From Utricularia gibba (taxonomy: Eukaryota; Streptophyta; Magnoliopsida; Lamiales; Lentibulariaceae), in contig NEEC01000019.1 in the NCBI GenBank assembly GCA_002189035.1, positions 1,302,001-1,366,000 of the forward strand: a stretch of 64,000 bases of DNA. Direction: 5' to 3'. Below the pieces are notes generated by a model. That model was not told where the DNA came from. It searched no databases and saw only the letters and a list, made by a program, of their open reading frames with translations. Made by a program: the position numbers and the translations under genes. Numbering within the stretch: the stretch's first letter is position 1; each line of letters starts with the position of its first letter. Below, in pieces: positions 51,734 to 63,893 of this stretch.

Positions 51734-54700
51734 ATGGCGTCGGAGATCGAGGTGGTTGAGGAGGCGGAGGGTGATATCAATCATCAACAGCAGCAATATT
51801 CCAATAGTGGGAATGAGGCTTCTTTAGCTGAGGATGAGAGCTTGAGAAATGATGTGTATACCGCGGCGGCATATGGAGATATGGAGAAGCTGCAGCGATT
51901 GGTGGAGGATGAAGGGTGCTCTGTTTCGGAGCCCGATGCTCTGGGCTACTATGCTTTGCAGTGGGCTGCCCTTAATAATAGGACTGCTGCTGCTCAATAT
52001 ATTCTTGAGGTTTGTCGTCTGCTTGGGAATGCAATTGTAAATAAAGCTATCCTGTAAATTGTCTAGATTGCTTCAAAGAATTCACCTGTACATTTGTCGA
52101 CTTCCATTTGTTTCCACACAAATACATGCGGTAGTTCATCTTATATGTCAGCTGTGGTTGGCATCTTTTGTTTTGTTTGCGTAGCTTCTGTACTGTTGAT
52201 TGCTGTGCATGCTCTAATCTTGGATCAGATACCATTCACTTCCATAAAGTTGTCTAGTTCGTCTTCTAAATCTCTGTTTCTTTCATAATGTATGTCCATT
52301 ATTGTTTATTGTCTTTTATTAGTTCATCGATGGGAACCAGGATTTTAATGCAAAACCTTGTATTGTAGAAGTGAAATATTTCTTTCCTGGTTCCTTTCCT
52401 TTTCAAGTGTTTGGACTGTTATGCCCTCTGATTACGATTGGTACATTCTTAACAGCATGGAGGTGATATATGTGCGCGTGATCATACAGGCCAGATGGCA
52501 CTTCACTGGAGTGCTGTGAGAGGTTCAATACAAGTTGCTGAACTTCTCTTGCGAGAGGGCGCTATGGTCAGCGCAGCTGATTTTAATGGGTACCAGGTTT
52601 GGCTTATATATATTGTTCAGGTTTCAAGCTAACTACATATTAATCATTAGAGAGAATGATTACAAATGTGTAAATTTCACACCACATCACTTGAAGATTT
52701 TTTCGTTGGTGAGGTGTCTTTTGCTGTATATTGCTTTGGGTTGCCTCCTAGCACTATTTTTCCTCGATCAATATTTTATAGGAATTTATCACCTTGTTAT
52801 CGCATATCTATGTAATGCCGCCCTTTCTCAAAAAAAAAAAAAAAAAAAAAAAAACTGTTTCCTCAGGTTTGTAAGAGGAATAAGATAGAATAGGATTGTT
52901 ATTTGTGAAATAGACTGAAGTTATTGATAAACCCGCTTGGGAGCAATGTCAAAAAAAGCTCCTTATGCTTGTGCCCCATCTTCCAAATAACAGGGCTTAA
53001 TGATTTTTTTTGTCTGTTTCCTGATGGTATACGAGCCATTGCTTTTTTTTATTTTCGTGATCAACTGATTCATTGGCTGTCATAGTTATATGATCCATAT
53101 AAACAAGCTCACATATTAGGAGAAGAACCAGTGTTTCTGTTTTAAGTGAGGTGCATGACAATGAAAATCTGGTGATTTATGCATCGAAATAAATAAATAA
53201 AATGTAGTCTATATACATAATGCTCAAGGAATCATGCTGAAAGGCGCATTTATTTGTTTATTTTCACCTCATTTAGGTCCGGAATTTTGCTAGTCTTGAT
53301 ATTATGTTAACAACTGTGTTATTTTTATATCTTTTTTTACTTAGAAGTTAAGAAATTATTTTGATCACAGACAACACATGTTGCTGCACAATATGGACAA
53401 ACGAGTTTTCTTTATCATATTGTGACGAAGTGGAATGCTGATCCTGATGTTCCAGATAATGATGGAAGAAGCCCCTTGCACTGGTAATTGAGATCTGTAG
53501 CTGTAAACTGTTAAATCATTATTAGTTGGGCAAACTTGTTGTAGTGTTCTTAAGAATTTTGTACAGATTTTTTTTTTATTACACTTTTGCTAGGGGTAAA
53601 TAATTTTTTGCGTCACACACTTACTTTCTGTATAATACTCTAGAGTTCACTGCACTTTGATGTGTTGTTTATTGTCCATATGGCAGCTGTTAGTCTGGTC
53701 TGGTTGCTTGAATAGTGTAGTATCAAGTATATCCTATTCTCAATGATGATAACTATAGTCAGTTGTGTTGTGCCTACCTACCTGCAACACCACAAGCCCA
53801 TGTATACGGGTTGTTTCTTGAGCTGTTTTTTTTTTTTTTAATAACAATGGTTATATCATGTTCATAGGGCTGCATATAAGGGATATGCAGACTGCATACG
53901 GCTTTTGTTGTATCTAAATGCTTATAGAGGCCGGCAAGACAAAGAAGGTTATTTGAAATTACCTGTGCATGTCCTTTTGAAATGCGGTTCATCATCTTCA
54001 GAATCCCTGATATATATAAATCATGATTTAGGCTGCACTCCTCTTCATTGGGCTGCAATTAGGGGCAGTTTAGAAGCATGCACTGTCTTAGTGCAAGCTG
54101 GAAAGAAGGAAGACTTGATGGTAACTGATAATACTGGCATGACTCCAGCTCAACTTGCGGCTGACAAAAATCACAGACAAGTTGCATTTTTCCTCGTATG
54201 TGCTTCAAATAAAAAGTTTGTTTAATTATGTTCCTGTAAATTAATGTTTAATTTGCTCCATTTTTCACATGTCTTAGTCTTTTATGTTTTGAGTGATATT
54301 ACAGGGAAACTCCAGAAGGCTATTTGATAAGCGATGGGATAACAGCAGCTTATTTGGAAAAATGTCAAAACTTGGACTTGCCCCAATACTTTGGTGCATG
54401 ATCCTCATCCTTCTTGTGACATATGTACATTCAGTTGTTACTGGTAAGTGACATAAATTAGTCAATAAGTGCCCTTTTGCTTTGCGTTTCCATGGATTTA
54501 GTTAATAGTATCTGTATTTTGGTCCTGCAGCATCAAATTTCCCAAGATTAACAACTGGTTTGGGTGTTTTTGCGTGGTTGGGTGCAGTCCTGGCAACTGG
54601 TGGTCTAGTTTTGTTTTACAGATGTAGCAGGTAACGCCGGATACCAATTGTGTTTTATGAGATAGTACGTGTGTGTGCAAAGGCACTAACTCATTTTCTT

Positions 54701-56764
54701 AGTGTTTCATATTTTCATTGAAAATGATACGAGCATCTATGTTTCAAGTCTCAATTTTGTTCATCCTTTGTGTTGTTCGACTATACTGGTAATCTATATT
54801 TCCATGATGTCCACGTTATTGCACACATGCAGTGTTGATTTTTTTATTTTTTTCTGGGGGAAAACATTTTAATGCTGATTCCATCAGCCGACCTATTTGT
54901 AATACATTGTCAACCAATAAATTTTATTTTTCATCATTGGTAGGCCTAATCTAATCATCTTCTAATATGCAGCAAGGATCCTGGCTATATCAGGATGAAT
55001 ATTCATGACCCAAGGAATATGAAGGATGATGTAAGACTCGATTTCCTTTTTTTTTCTCATATTCTTAATTTCTCATATTTTTTCCAGTAAAGTTGCTCTT
55101 ATTCCATTATCTAGAACAAGTACCATAGCGATCTGCCCTTGCTTGTTTTAGATTTGTAATGTTTTTGAATCTTTCTTCTTGTAACTTTGTGGCTTATACA
55201 GGAGCCTTTACTGAGGATTGAAATAAATCATCCTGCTTTGCTTGCTGGAAACTGGTCTCAGCTTTGTGCGACATGCAAGGTAGGAACATTCTGTGATGGA
55301 CTGGTGATAATTATATGAGTATAATGAAGCTTCTTACATATGCTGAATATCGCAGTGTACTGCTTCTTAAGTCTTTTACTTTTGGTTTATCAGATTATCC
55401 GGCCTCTTCGTGCAAAGCACTGTTCCACTTGTGACCGTTGTGTTGAACAATTTGATCATCATTGCCCATGGGTGTCCAATTGTATTGGAAAGGTGCTGTT
55501 TCTTACTAGTGCTGATGCTGCTGTATAAATTTTTTATTCTTCTCTCGTTCAACTCTATGGTAACTGTTTTGAATCCAAAAGTTTTTTTCTAGTATTCTTT
55601 TACTTTTTTTATGGTTTGGTTAATGACTATCTAATTAAGTTAACGCTTGTGCATAAATATTACAAAAAGTTGATCTGGAATGCTTATAAGTCAAAAATTA
55701 ATTTATGTAGTAATCTTATTGACACTTTCTGTTCTCCCAAATGTAACGAGCAGAAAAACAAGCGGGATTTTTTCCTGTTCCTTGTTCTGGAAGTTCTGGC
55801 GATGCTGATTACAGGAACTGTTACTCTTGCAAGTGAGAGTTAAGAGTTTTTAATCCTTGCTGTTTGTAGCCAAGAAAATGCTGATAATTTATTATGATTA
55901 CAGGGATCTTGACTGATCCAGTGGCTCCGCATACTTTGGGTGCATGGTTTAGCTACGTTGGTAATGAGCACATTGGGGCTCTGGCATTTTTAGTCGTCGA
56001 CATTTTCCTTCTTTCTGGTGTTGGTGTTTTGACTTGTGTACAGGCGTCTCAGGTACACGTTTCTGACTCTTTAACTTATGTCACTGACTTTAAGATTCGC
56101 ATATTCATACTTCTTAGACCATTCAGGAGGAAGTGGCATTCTATGCAGCCACATCTACTATTTACTTCGTTGTTAGTTAAACTTCCCTAAACACTCCTAT
56201 CTCCAAGCAAACACGCTACTATTGGTATCTTGATCTTCCTTTGTGTGAAGCCAGTTCTCAGTCTTGATTTTTTATCATCATTAGGGTTCTTGTGTTTATT
56301 AGCATTATTGTTTTTTAATAAATGTTTCAAACTCTTCAACTTGACTGCAGATTTCCCGCAATATTACTACAAACGAGATGGCAAACGTGATGCGATACAG
56401 CTACCTGAGGGGACCAGGCGGCAGATTCCGCAATCCATATGACCATGGGATCAGGAAGAATTGCTCAGATTTCCTCATTAAGGGACAAAATGTAGACTCT
56501 GAATGCAATGACGAGCCAAGGGAATGTGAAGGGATCGGTATGTCACAATTGAGAAGGAATGCAAACATACCAAATGCAAGAAGCCATCATCATGCTCGCG
56601 GATCAAATGGTAGTGATAGTAGCAGTCACCTGTTGATTGACGTGGATAAAAGTGGGCACTCGCAGTGCAACCGGAATGTGAATCAAGGCAGTGGCGTCCC
56701 TCTTGGTCTGGGAATAGGCTTGGGAGGGAGAAACACAGCAGCCCTCCCTGCAGTTGTATCGTAG
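51734..56764 (+). CDS. TIP1: TIP1-type ankyrin-repeat DHHC S-acyltransferase (PAT24-like)
   Basis: Thirteen exons: 51734-52009, 52456-52596, 53371-53483, 53868-53947, 54032-54195, 54305-54443, 54531-54630, 54973-55030, 55202-55279, 55394-55492, 55754-55832, 55904-56052 and 56351-56764; 629 aa. An acidic N-terminus is followed by about six ankyrin repeats (residues about 45-260; [75 protein letters not shown]). Two membrane helices, the Cys-rich domain ([20 protein letters not shown]) with DHHC at 404-407, and two more helices follow. The Ser/Gly-rich tail holds the TTxE-like ITTNEM segment. TIP1 palmitoylates proteins in the Golgi and controls root-hair and cell growth. Intron 2 contains a 25-A run. 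Confidence 0.96.
52830..52854 (+). repeat. A25 homopolymer in TIP1 intron 2
   Basis: Twenty-five consecutive A, preceded by non-repetitive sequence ending CCCTTTCTC. It could be the tail of an old retroposed sequence or a simple slippage run; no target-site duplication was convincing. Confidence 0.9.
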
Positions 56765-56980
56765 CTATGGATTAATCATCTTCGCAACTCTCCTGTTTCA
56801 TGACTCCGGCCTTCTTCCCCTGTGCATTCATTTTATTGATACAGTTGTGATTCATCTGTAGTGGATGTTTTCGATTTGTATGTTCAAACAAAGAAAGGCT
56901 TTTCAGTTCCATGAAGAAGAACATAAACAACTCCCCCCTTCCATATACCATTGCTGATCCAGCTCCAAAGATTAAGAGTG

Positions 56981-57867
56981 TCAATTCAACAGATTCAGGT
57001 TGGAGTTCTCCCCATCATCGAAGGTTGTCCATGATTTGGTAAGCAAAGATCCTTCATTACCAATTTTGTCGTTTCCAGCAGCAGGCCTCTGTGGTGCAAG
57101 TGCTTCTTTTTTTTCATATTTCTGCAACTTGTGTTGTTTCTCCCTCTCCTCATCATTCCAGAAATTATTTTCTGTAGAACTTGTAACCTGCGGTTGAGGT
57201 GGAGGACAAGGCGAAGGCTGAGGAGGAAGAGGGGCTCCACTATTCTTACTCTGCTGCAAGTCTCTTTCCTCAAATATGACATCTCTAGGTCCAATCTCAG
57301 CCCCCTGATCTCTCAGCCTCTGCAACAAGGGCCTCTTGGTGGAATGATACTCTTCCTCAGATATGCATTTCATATACAACAGCTCCTGACAGAGAGTAGT
57401 AGCAGTTGCAGATCCAATAACTTAGCACCACAAATGTAACACACCACGCGAACAGGATAACCAACCTGCAAGAAGATGAGCTTATCCCTCAAGATCGCGG
57501 AGGCCTCAAGCTCAGGGGATGCGATCAAGTTGCGAAGAAGATCGGCTCTGAAGTCCGATAGCTGTTGCTGATCAACGATCCCTTCTTTCCGGAGAGCGAT
57601 CAAACGGAGGATCTGGTGGAATGATTCCTGCTGCCATTTCAGATTCTCCGACTGCTGTTTCGCGAGAAGCTCCTCCGCCGCCTCGATCGCCATCAGATTG
57701 CGCTTCCGCTTCTTCTTCCACGAAAAGGGGCCCAGAATAATGCTTCTGCAGATGGACGTGATGGCATCGTTCAACATTTCTGCAACTTCCCAAGAAGCGA
57801 GAGCTTCTGCAACCGTGACTGCGTGTACCGAATGCTGGGAATCGGCCACCGGAGAGTGTAGATTCAA
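56981..57867 (-). CDS. Conserved plant protein of unknown function; start codon unclear
   Basis: Two exons on the minus strand, 57867-57466 and 57385-56981, joined through a GT-AG intron (269 codons as bounded). The N-terminal half is helical (VTVAEALASWEVAEMLNDAI, KKRKRNLMAIEAAEELLAKQ, NLKWQQESFHQILRLIALRK, DFRADLLRNLIASPELEASA). The second half is Pro-rich and ends acidic. A KKKRKR basic patch suggests nuclear localisation. I believe similar uncharacterised proteins occur widely in plants but do not recognise a named family. The conserved-looking frame begins after an in-frame TAG with no ATG before the Met at residue 31 (M-L-N-D-A-I). Either translation starts there, an upstream exon exists, or a one-base error hides the start; an ATG at 57908 is one frame off. 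Convergent with TIP1. Confidence 0.72.
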
Positions 57868-58207
57868 ATTGAGAAACTAGCCGTTGCACAAAAATACAAA
57901 AATGGCATTTTCAAATAAAACCTTTTTCCCTCGTTTGAAATTCCTTTTCTCAAAGACTTTGTAGCATATTATACACACATCATTTTGACATAAGATATGC
58001 ATCTTTATTCTTCGCAAACTCACATTTTTTTTATGTGAGGAATTATATTTTAGTCATTTTACATGAGAAAATGAAAAAAAAAAACATCCAAAACTTCATT
58101 TATTCATATTTGGTATGAATGAAGGGATCACAGTAATGCAAAAGAACAAACAGCATCCATCAGTAAAATAAGTCACAGCAGCAGAGTGAGGAATCAGAAG
58201 CACAGCT

Positions 58208-59848
58208 TCATCTCCTAAGTCTCCTTGTGAGTTTTAACCTTTTGATTGCCATAGCAGTCACTGCTGCTGAGAGTGTGTACCTACAGTTTGCAGAAACTTA
58301 AGACAACGAGCAAACTCCGATTTGGGCGTGTTCATGTATGAATGTTGATTGAGAAAACAAACGAGAGGAAAGCAGGAGTACCAGGTCATTGTGTAGTTCA
58401 GATGGTCTTGAGGCATTACTGAGCTTCGAATTAGTGTGTTCATGTCCTTGGGGATGGGGTACGGCTTGCTTGCAGTAGCATCCTCATTTGTGTGTTCCAG
58501 ATACAAGGTTTCCTCGGTGAGCCCACGATCCCGAGCAATCGCCAGAACATCGACATAAAACCACTGGTAGGTGTTGGGATCATTTGCAGGAACAAATATT
58601 GAAGGCTTCTCACTACCGCGTACCACACCTATGACTTCTGTCACATTGCTTGCTGCCGGAGAGACCTCCTGAGGGCTTCAAATTAATGCTAAAACGATGC
58701 TAAAAAAATGGTAACAGCATGATATTCCAACCTTTTTTGCATCTTGGTTGCTGGTTCTGGTTGGCAGCAACTCATTAGATTTGAAAGAGGCGGTTGCCTT
58801 GTCCCTCCAACTACGAGGAACCCATCCTCTGTTGACTAAAATAGGGGAATGTGCACTGTAAAGAACATATCACTGGATGAATACCCACATGGTGTTTCTA
58901 TGGAAATCACTGAAGTATTCTCACCTTTGAGCATCACCTGCGATCGGCAGAAGCGGCGTTATGAGATAGTACCCATTTTCTGTAACTCCAGAGATGCTTC
59001 TAGAGCGTGGGCCTATGAATACTGAATTCTCTTCATCATACGTTCCCTTGATTTTTACTCTTCTGAACTCCAGAGCATCTAGCTTGCTGTTGAGAGTAGA
59101 AACTTCACCACCCTTAAGTGGCTCCATTGAAAGCCTGCTCTCTCGATGTTGAAGTAATTCAATCTATGCAGAAGAAGAAAAATCAGAGCAGAATATTAAA
59201 AGCAATCAAAACAAGAGAAATGCGCAGAGAACCAACAATACTGTTACAAGCCAAGACCAGTGAAATAAAGAAGAAAACCGATAATCCAGCAGCAGTGTGT
59301 GTTTAAAAGCACATAAAGGGAGAAAAAGTCAAATAAAAACCCATGAATCGAAGCATGAAAAACATCAACCTTTTCTTGCCTTCTGAAAATTTGCCAGGTA
59401 CCAAGGCCAAATGAGATTGCTCCAGGTACAAACAGCAATAACTTCGACCATGTATTTGAAGTGCCCTCTGGAATCCGCAACAAACATAAAATTATCCTTG
59501 TACGATTTGAAACAATGGCAATGAACTCACAATGGGTCACGAGGCAAAAAGCACATTATTAAATTCTAATGTGTTGCAATCGTAATAATAACAAAAAGGA
59601 CATTGAAATCCTCGAACACCAAATTATAACAAGGAAAGCGGTACTCAAAGATCAAAGAAAGAAAGGTCACACATGATGAATGAAGAAATCTACAAGAAAC
59701 GTAGTGGGCGTTAAGTATAAATACCAACATATGCGGGAGCTGACGTCGAAAATGGAGAGAAATGAGGAATCAGTTTGGTAGAGACCTTGGAAACACCTTG
59801 CAACTGAAGGTTCTTCACAGCGGTTCTAAAGATGTGAGATGCTGCCAT
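58208..59848 (-). CDS. SURF1: SURF1, mitochondrial cytochrome c oxidase assembly protein
   Basis: Six exons on the minus strand: 59848-59725, 59467-59370, 59163-58925, 58855-58732, 58668-58382 and 58280-58208; 314 aa with consistent phases. The N-terminus MAASHIFRTAVKNLQLQGVS is a typical mitochondrial presequence. The first membrane helix is LLLFVPGAISFGLGTWQIF, followed by R-R-Q-E-K. The intermembrane domain has LEFRRVKIKGTYDEENSVFI, GPRSRSISGVTENGYYLITP and LVNRGWVPRSWRDK. The second helix follows HLNYTMTWYTLSAAVTAMAI. SURF1 helps insert heme a into COX1 of complex IV. The two-helix layout and the NRGWVP motif are diagnostic. Confidence 0.95.
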
Positions 59849-60498
59849 GGCTACACACAACACATTTCATCATGTTTTCAGAAACAAAACGTGAGAACTC
59901 ACAAAAACGCCCTTCCAAATACAAAGTTAATTCACTCCGGCCTCCAAAAATTCAAAAATGAAAACTTTACGGAAATTCAATCACCTGGGTTCTGAAAAAG
60001 ATAGCAACTTTGAACTTCTAGAAGATCCTGAGAACAGGGAAGAGCAAATTACCTCGAGTAAACTTAAATTTGGTTAGTTCCTCGACTTAAAGTGAAACCC
60101 TTTTTGCGTCATGGACCGGAAATGGTGGTGGGTCTTCGCCGTCGCTCCTGATCTTGGCGAAGAAAGGAAGAAAGCAGGTACTGTTGCTGCCGGAAATGGT
60201 GATGGGTTTTCGACGTCGCTTCTGAATCCGGATCGGAATTGAACCTGAAAACGCTCCAAAATTGCCCTAATTCCCATAGACCTCAAACCGGATGGAGGTC
60301 ACTGGCCTCGAGCCCTTAGCCCACCAAACTAGTTCTATTTATCTTTTAATAAAGTGAGGTAACTGGACAATTAACAAAAGAAAGGCACGTTGAAAATAGG
60401 GAATTGTTGCTGTTCTCCGAGGGGAGAAAGTGTACTACACAGCCAAAGCATGAAGGGCATGATGCTGCAGATGGAGCTTGGGAGTACAAAACAAGTAG
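59849..60498. other. SURF1 upstream region and nCBP 3' flank
   Basis: The first 450 bp should contain the SURF1 leader and promoter; the frame at 60074-60286 (minus) has no recognisable features. The remainder is the nCBP 3'UTR. No extra gene supported. Confidence 0.5.
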
Positions 60499-62056
60499 TC
60501 ATCCTCTCAACCAAGTGTTCCGGTAAGAAGAGTTGTCCTTCAAGGACGCATCGTGAGGTTTGTATTCCATAACGTAGCTCACAGGAAGTTTCAGATGCCG
60601 TTTGATCGAATCCCTCAACGCCATTACTCCCTACGGTTCATTGCATCGTGTCAATGATGATGGCTTCGGAGATAGCAAACTAAAGATGGTGTTGAAGAGC
60701 AGAAGCCAGCGAACCAACCTGATGATCGGATGCGTTGCGGTTCCACACGCTTAATATATCCTCATTGAAGCGAACACTCAATACGGCTCCACAAACGTCG
60801 TCACCATAGTCAAGCTGATCTCCGATCAATGCTAAGACCTTCAGAAAATGAGACCAGTTAGAGTATCTTTAACATTTTTGTATCAATCTATATATCTATG
60901 CTACTATGTATATATTACAAGAAGAATGTGTGAACATTTTTAAGGCAACTGAATCAAGTCCTCCCGCCTCCTCATGATCAGAAGGAAAAAGGATATAAAG
61001 CCACTTAGCCGACTGCAACATACATGAGACACCAGAAAAAATAAATAAAAAAGAAAAGAACAGTAAAGCACATCAACAAGCACTTTCTACATACCAAGTC
61101 CTCCCAAAAACGGCCAGACACGACCTTCTTAAACCTGATTATCCATTTTCCACCAGTGCAGTTTGCAGCATCCTAGAGAAATAATAGACAGCTTATGACA
61201 GTCAGTGCGGAGCTAACACAGGCATACATGATACCGCTTTCTCAAATACGTAAAGGAATTACCTCCCAAAGTGGCCGGATACCATCCTTAAAAAGATGTA
61301 AATCAGTTGGGCTTGGTAACATTGCGGGACGTGCTAGGTGACAATAACAAGCCCAGAAGGCTTCAACCTGCAATCAGTCATTACTATAAGAACACCATAC
61401 ACATAAGCCACATCTAAGGACGTGAAACTCCCAAAATAATCAGTCAAATAAAATAGCAGAAAACCCACAGTGCTGAATTCAACAATCTTCTTTATATTAT
61501 CCTCATAAGATGTCTGAGTTCTGACACCAGGTGTTCGCCGAGTGTACCAAAATACAAACTTGTGCTGCAAGTTCATATATATTGAATAAATAAGATATAC
61601 AAAAACAAAGAACATTACAGTATCATTTACCAATACCTGAACTATAAACACCAAAATTGCATTCAAGATAACAAAAAAAAAAACAGTTCACACGAATCAA
61701 TTTTTAGCTTTCTTGAAAGGAAAAGGAAATATCATTTGCACCAGAATGATGCGTAGAACAAATAATTATTCTACAAACGCATCGTCTTCGTGCCTTGATT
61801 TCAGACCTTATTTTGTAAACTTCATCAAATTCCTCTTACCATAAACATGGCACATAAATATTCAATTTAAGAAATGAAGGAAGATATGAAGTATGGGCAA
61901 ATGCTGAAGAATAGCCAGGAGTCAAACTTTGAGGGGATGAAGACCGGCTTTGAGATCGAGGGCAACGCGGTCTTTATACCCGTCGGATTGAGACTGAGAC
62001 TGCGTGATGTCGCTGTTATCTTGGTCTTTCTTCTCGGTTTCCGATGCGAAGTCCAT
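60499..62056 (-). CDS. NCBP: nCBP / 4EHP cap-binding protein (class II eIF4E)
   Basis: Six exons on the minus strand: 62056-61928, 61564-61469, 61367-61263, 61172-61095, 60838-60719 and 60630-60499; 219 aa, close to Arabidopsis nCBP. The start MDFASETEKKDQDNS leads to HPLKHKFVFWYTRRTPGVRT, VEAFWACYCHLARPAMLPSP, HLFKDGIRPLWEDAANCTGG, KWIIRFKKVVSGRFWEDLVL and FNEDILSVWNRNASD. The aromatic cap-binding residues are in place; the FWYTRR form (Tyr in place of the first-loop Trp of eIF4E) marks the class II/4EHP branch. These proteins bind the mRNA m7G cap but interact weakly or differently with eIF4G, and are also known as virus host factors. Head to head with 5-FCL with a shared site II promoter. 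Confidence 0.95.
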
Positions 62057-62166
62057 GGCTGCTCCGCCCGTTCCGGTGCCCTCGCTCGTCTTTGCTGTTG
62101 ATGACTGGTGTTTGAGTTCAACCGATGAAAAAACTGCATAAAATGAAACACGCCGGAAATTAAAAT

Positions 62167-62232
62167 TGGGCTTTAGGGATACCGAATCATCTCTCGGCCC
62201 ATATAAATTGGGCCCAATCAGCCCTTGGCCCA
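62167..62232. promoter_or_regulatory. Site II cluster in the nCBP/5-FCL bidirectional promoter
   Basis: TGGGCT at 62167-62172, GGCCCA at 62196-62201, an overlapping palindrome TTGGGCCCAA at 62208-62217, and GGCCCA at 62227-62232. These sit in the centre of the 362-bp space between the two divergent start codons. Shared control is inferred. Confidence 0.65.
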
Positions 62233-62418
62233 AGATGCAGTCCACTCCATTTTCTCACCCGTACGCTTGCCAATTTCTCGATTGCCGAAGGGGCAGAGGA
62301 ATCTTCCGGCCGGCGGCGGTGCGAGGTCCTAGGTAACCATCTATCCTTCCATCTTTTTCCTCTTTCTCGCGTATCGGGTAAGACCTTTCTTGATTGCGCC
62401 AAAATCTTTCAAGGCGAA

Positions 62419-63893
62419 ATGACAATAAGAGCCAGGCACTTCAATCGATTTGCAGGACGTATGCTCTTCCCATTCACCGTTTTTCCTTCTGCGACAAACC
62501 CCGTGTCCTCTGTGTCAAACTGCAGCGCCTTCTGTAACCTGAATCGTCGATCCTCCGGTTCCACCACCGTGATCGGTTCAACTTCTAGCATTGCTGGTAT
62601 GGAAGATATCTTCAAACAAAAAAAGGCCCTTAGATCAAAAATCAAGAAGGAGCTCAAGTCAATGGATCCAATTCTCAGATGCCGTGAAGGCAATGCAGCT
62701 TTTCGAAATACATCCTATCTATTTGCGTCATTATTAGGTTTTGAATCCATCTTCCCCCTTTTTCAGATGATGCGATACAAAATTTAGTATTGGAAGCTCC
62801 CTGGTTCAAGTCCTGCAGAAGGCTCTGCGCTTATATTAGTTGTGCTGCTTTGAGAGAAGTTGACACTTCCAAAGTGCTATCCCATATTTTGGAAGACAGT
62901 AGCCAAGGTTTTGGGTTTCATTGATTTCCTTATGAACAAATCTGTTTCCTTGAGTTCACAGTTTCACTGATTTTCAAAATTTATCCCCTTGATTTCTCTT
63001 TGATTAGGAGAAGCTCTAATTTTTCTGTGTTTCACAAGCTACTGATCCAGAGGCAAGAAAGAAGCTCTATGTTCCCAGAGTGGAAGACAAGAATAGTTTC
63101 ATGCGGATGCTAAACATCCGTAGAACAGATGATCTGATTGCAAACTCCATGAACATTTTGGAACCTGCTCCATATGACAGCGCTCGGAACGTACCAGAAG
63201 ACGGTAAATTCTTCCCTAGGCATGTATAATTTGAGCTACGTAGTTGTATCTGAATCTCAACCAATAAATATAAATGCAGTCATGTTCGCAAATGAGCCCG
63301 TTGATTTGATCCTCATACCAGGTAAGATCTACAATCTTCTCCAAGATCTCCCTTTCACATCATTAATGCTTGACGCTACTTTCCTCAAACAAGCATGCAT
63401 TTCCTTGGAATCATTGCAGGGGTTGCCTTTGACAAAACTGGAATGCGATTGGGCCGTGGAGGTGGGTAAGTACGGCCACTCATTTGTTGTCAATACAGTA
63501 TCCTACCCCAATCCCCTGACTTATGACACTGCTTTCATGAAGTTACTACGACGCCTTCCTTAAAAAGTACGCAGAGCTAGCAAAGGAGCGAAACTGGCGC
63601 AAGCCCCTTTTCGGTAAGCATGCTACAGACCTTCCCAGCTCGAAGAAAGTCCCGAATCAAACTTTTGTCAAATCAAGACATGAACTTTGATGGGTTTTCT
63701 TTGATTTTCAGTTGCACTTTCCTACTCCATTCAAATCGTTGATCCCGGTGTTATTCCAGCGACACCAAGTGATGTTCCTGTGGATGCTATAATCTCACCC
63801 TCTGGCATCATTCCCGTTGAAAACGCCGCATCCCCTCCCATCATGAAGCAGCCGCCTCCATCAGGTTTATCACCGTTGGTTCCGGGCCAATAG
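62419..63893 (+). CDS. 5FCL: 5-formyltetrahydrofolate cyclo-ligase (mitochondrial)
   Basis: Seven exons: 62419-62689, 62767-62907, 63039 (or 63051)-63203, 63280-63321, 63420-63465, 63543-63613 and 63712-63893; about 305 aa. The enzyme uses ATP to convert 5-formyl-THF to 5,10-methenyl-THF, which recycles the folate that inhibits serine hydroxymethyltransferase. A Ser/Arg-rich N-terminal extension of about 60 residues fits a mitochondrial presequence. The core has FKQKKALRSKIKKELKSMDP, APWFKSCRRLCAYISCAALR, KLYVPRVEDKNSFMRMLNI, EPVDLILIPGVAFDKTG and the ATP-loop R-L-G-R-G-G-G-Y-Y-D, then VALSYSIQIVDPGVIPATPS. Intron 1 appears to use a GC donor (GAAG, then GCAATG), which restores the conserved R-E-D-x-A-I-Q. 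The exon 3 acceptor is ambiguous by 12 nt. Confidence 0.93.
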
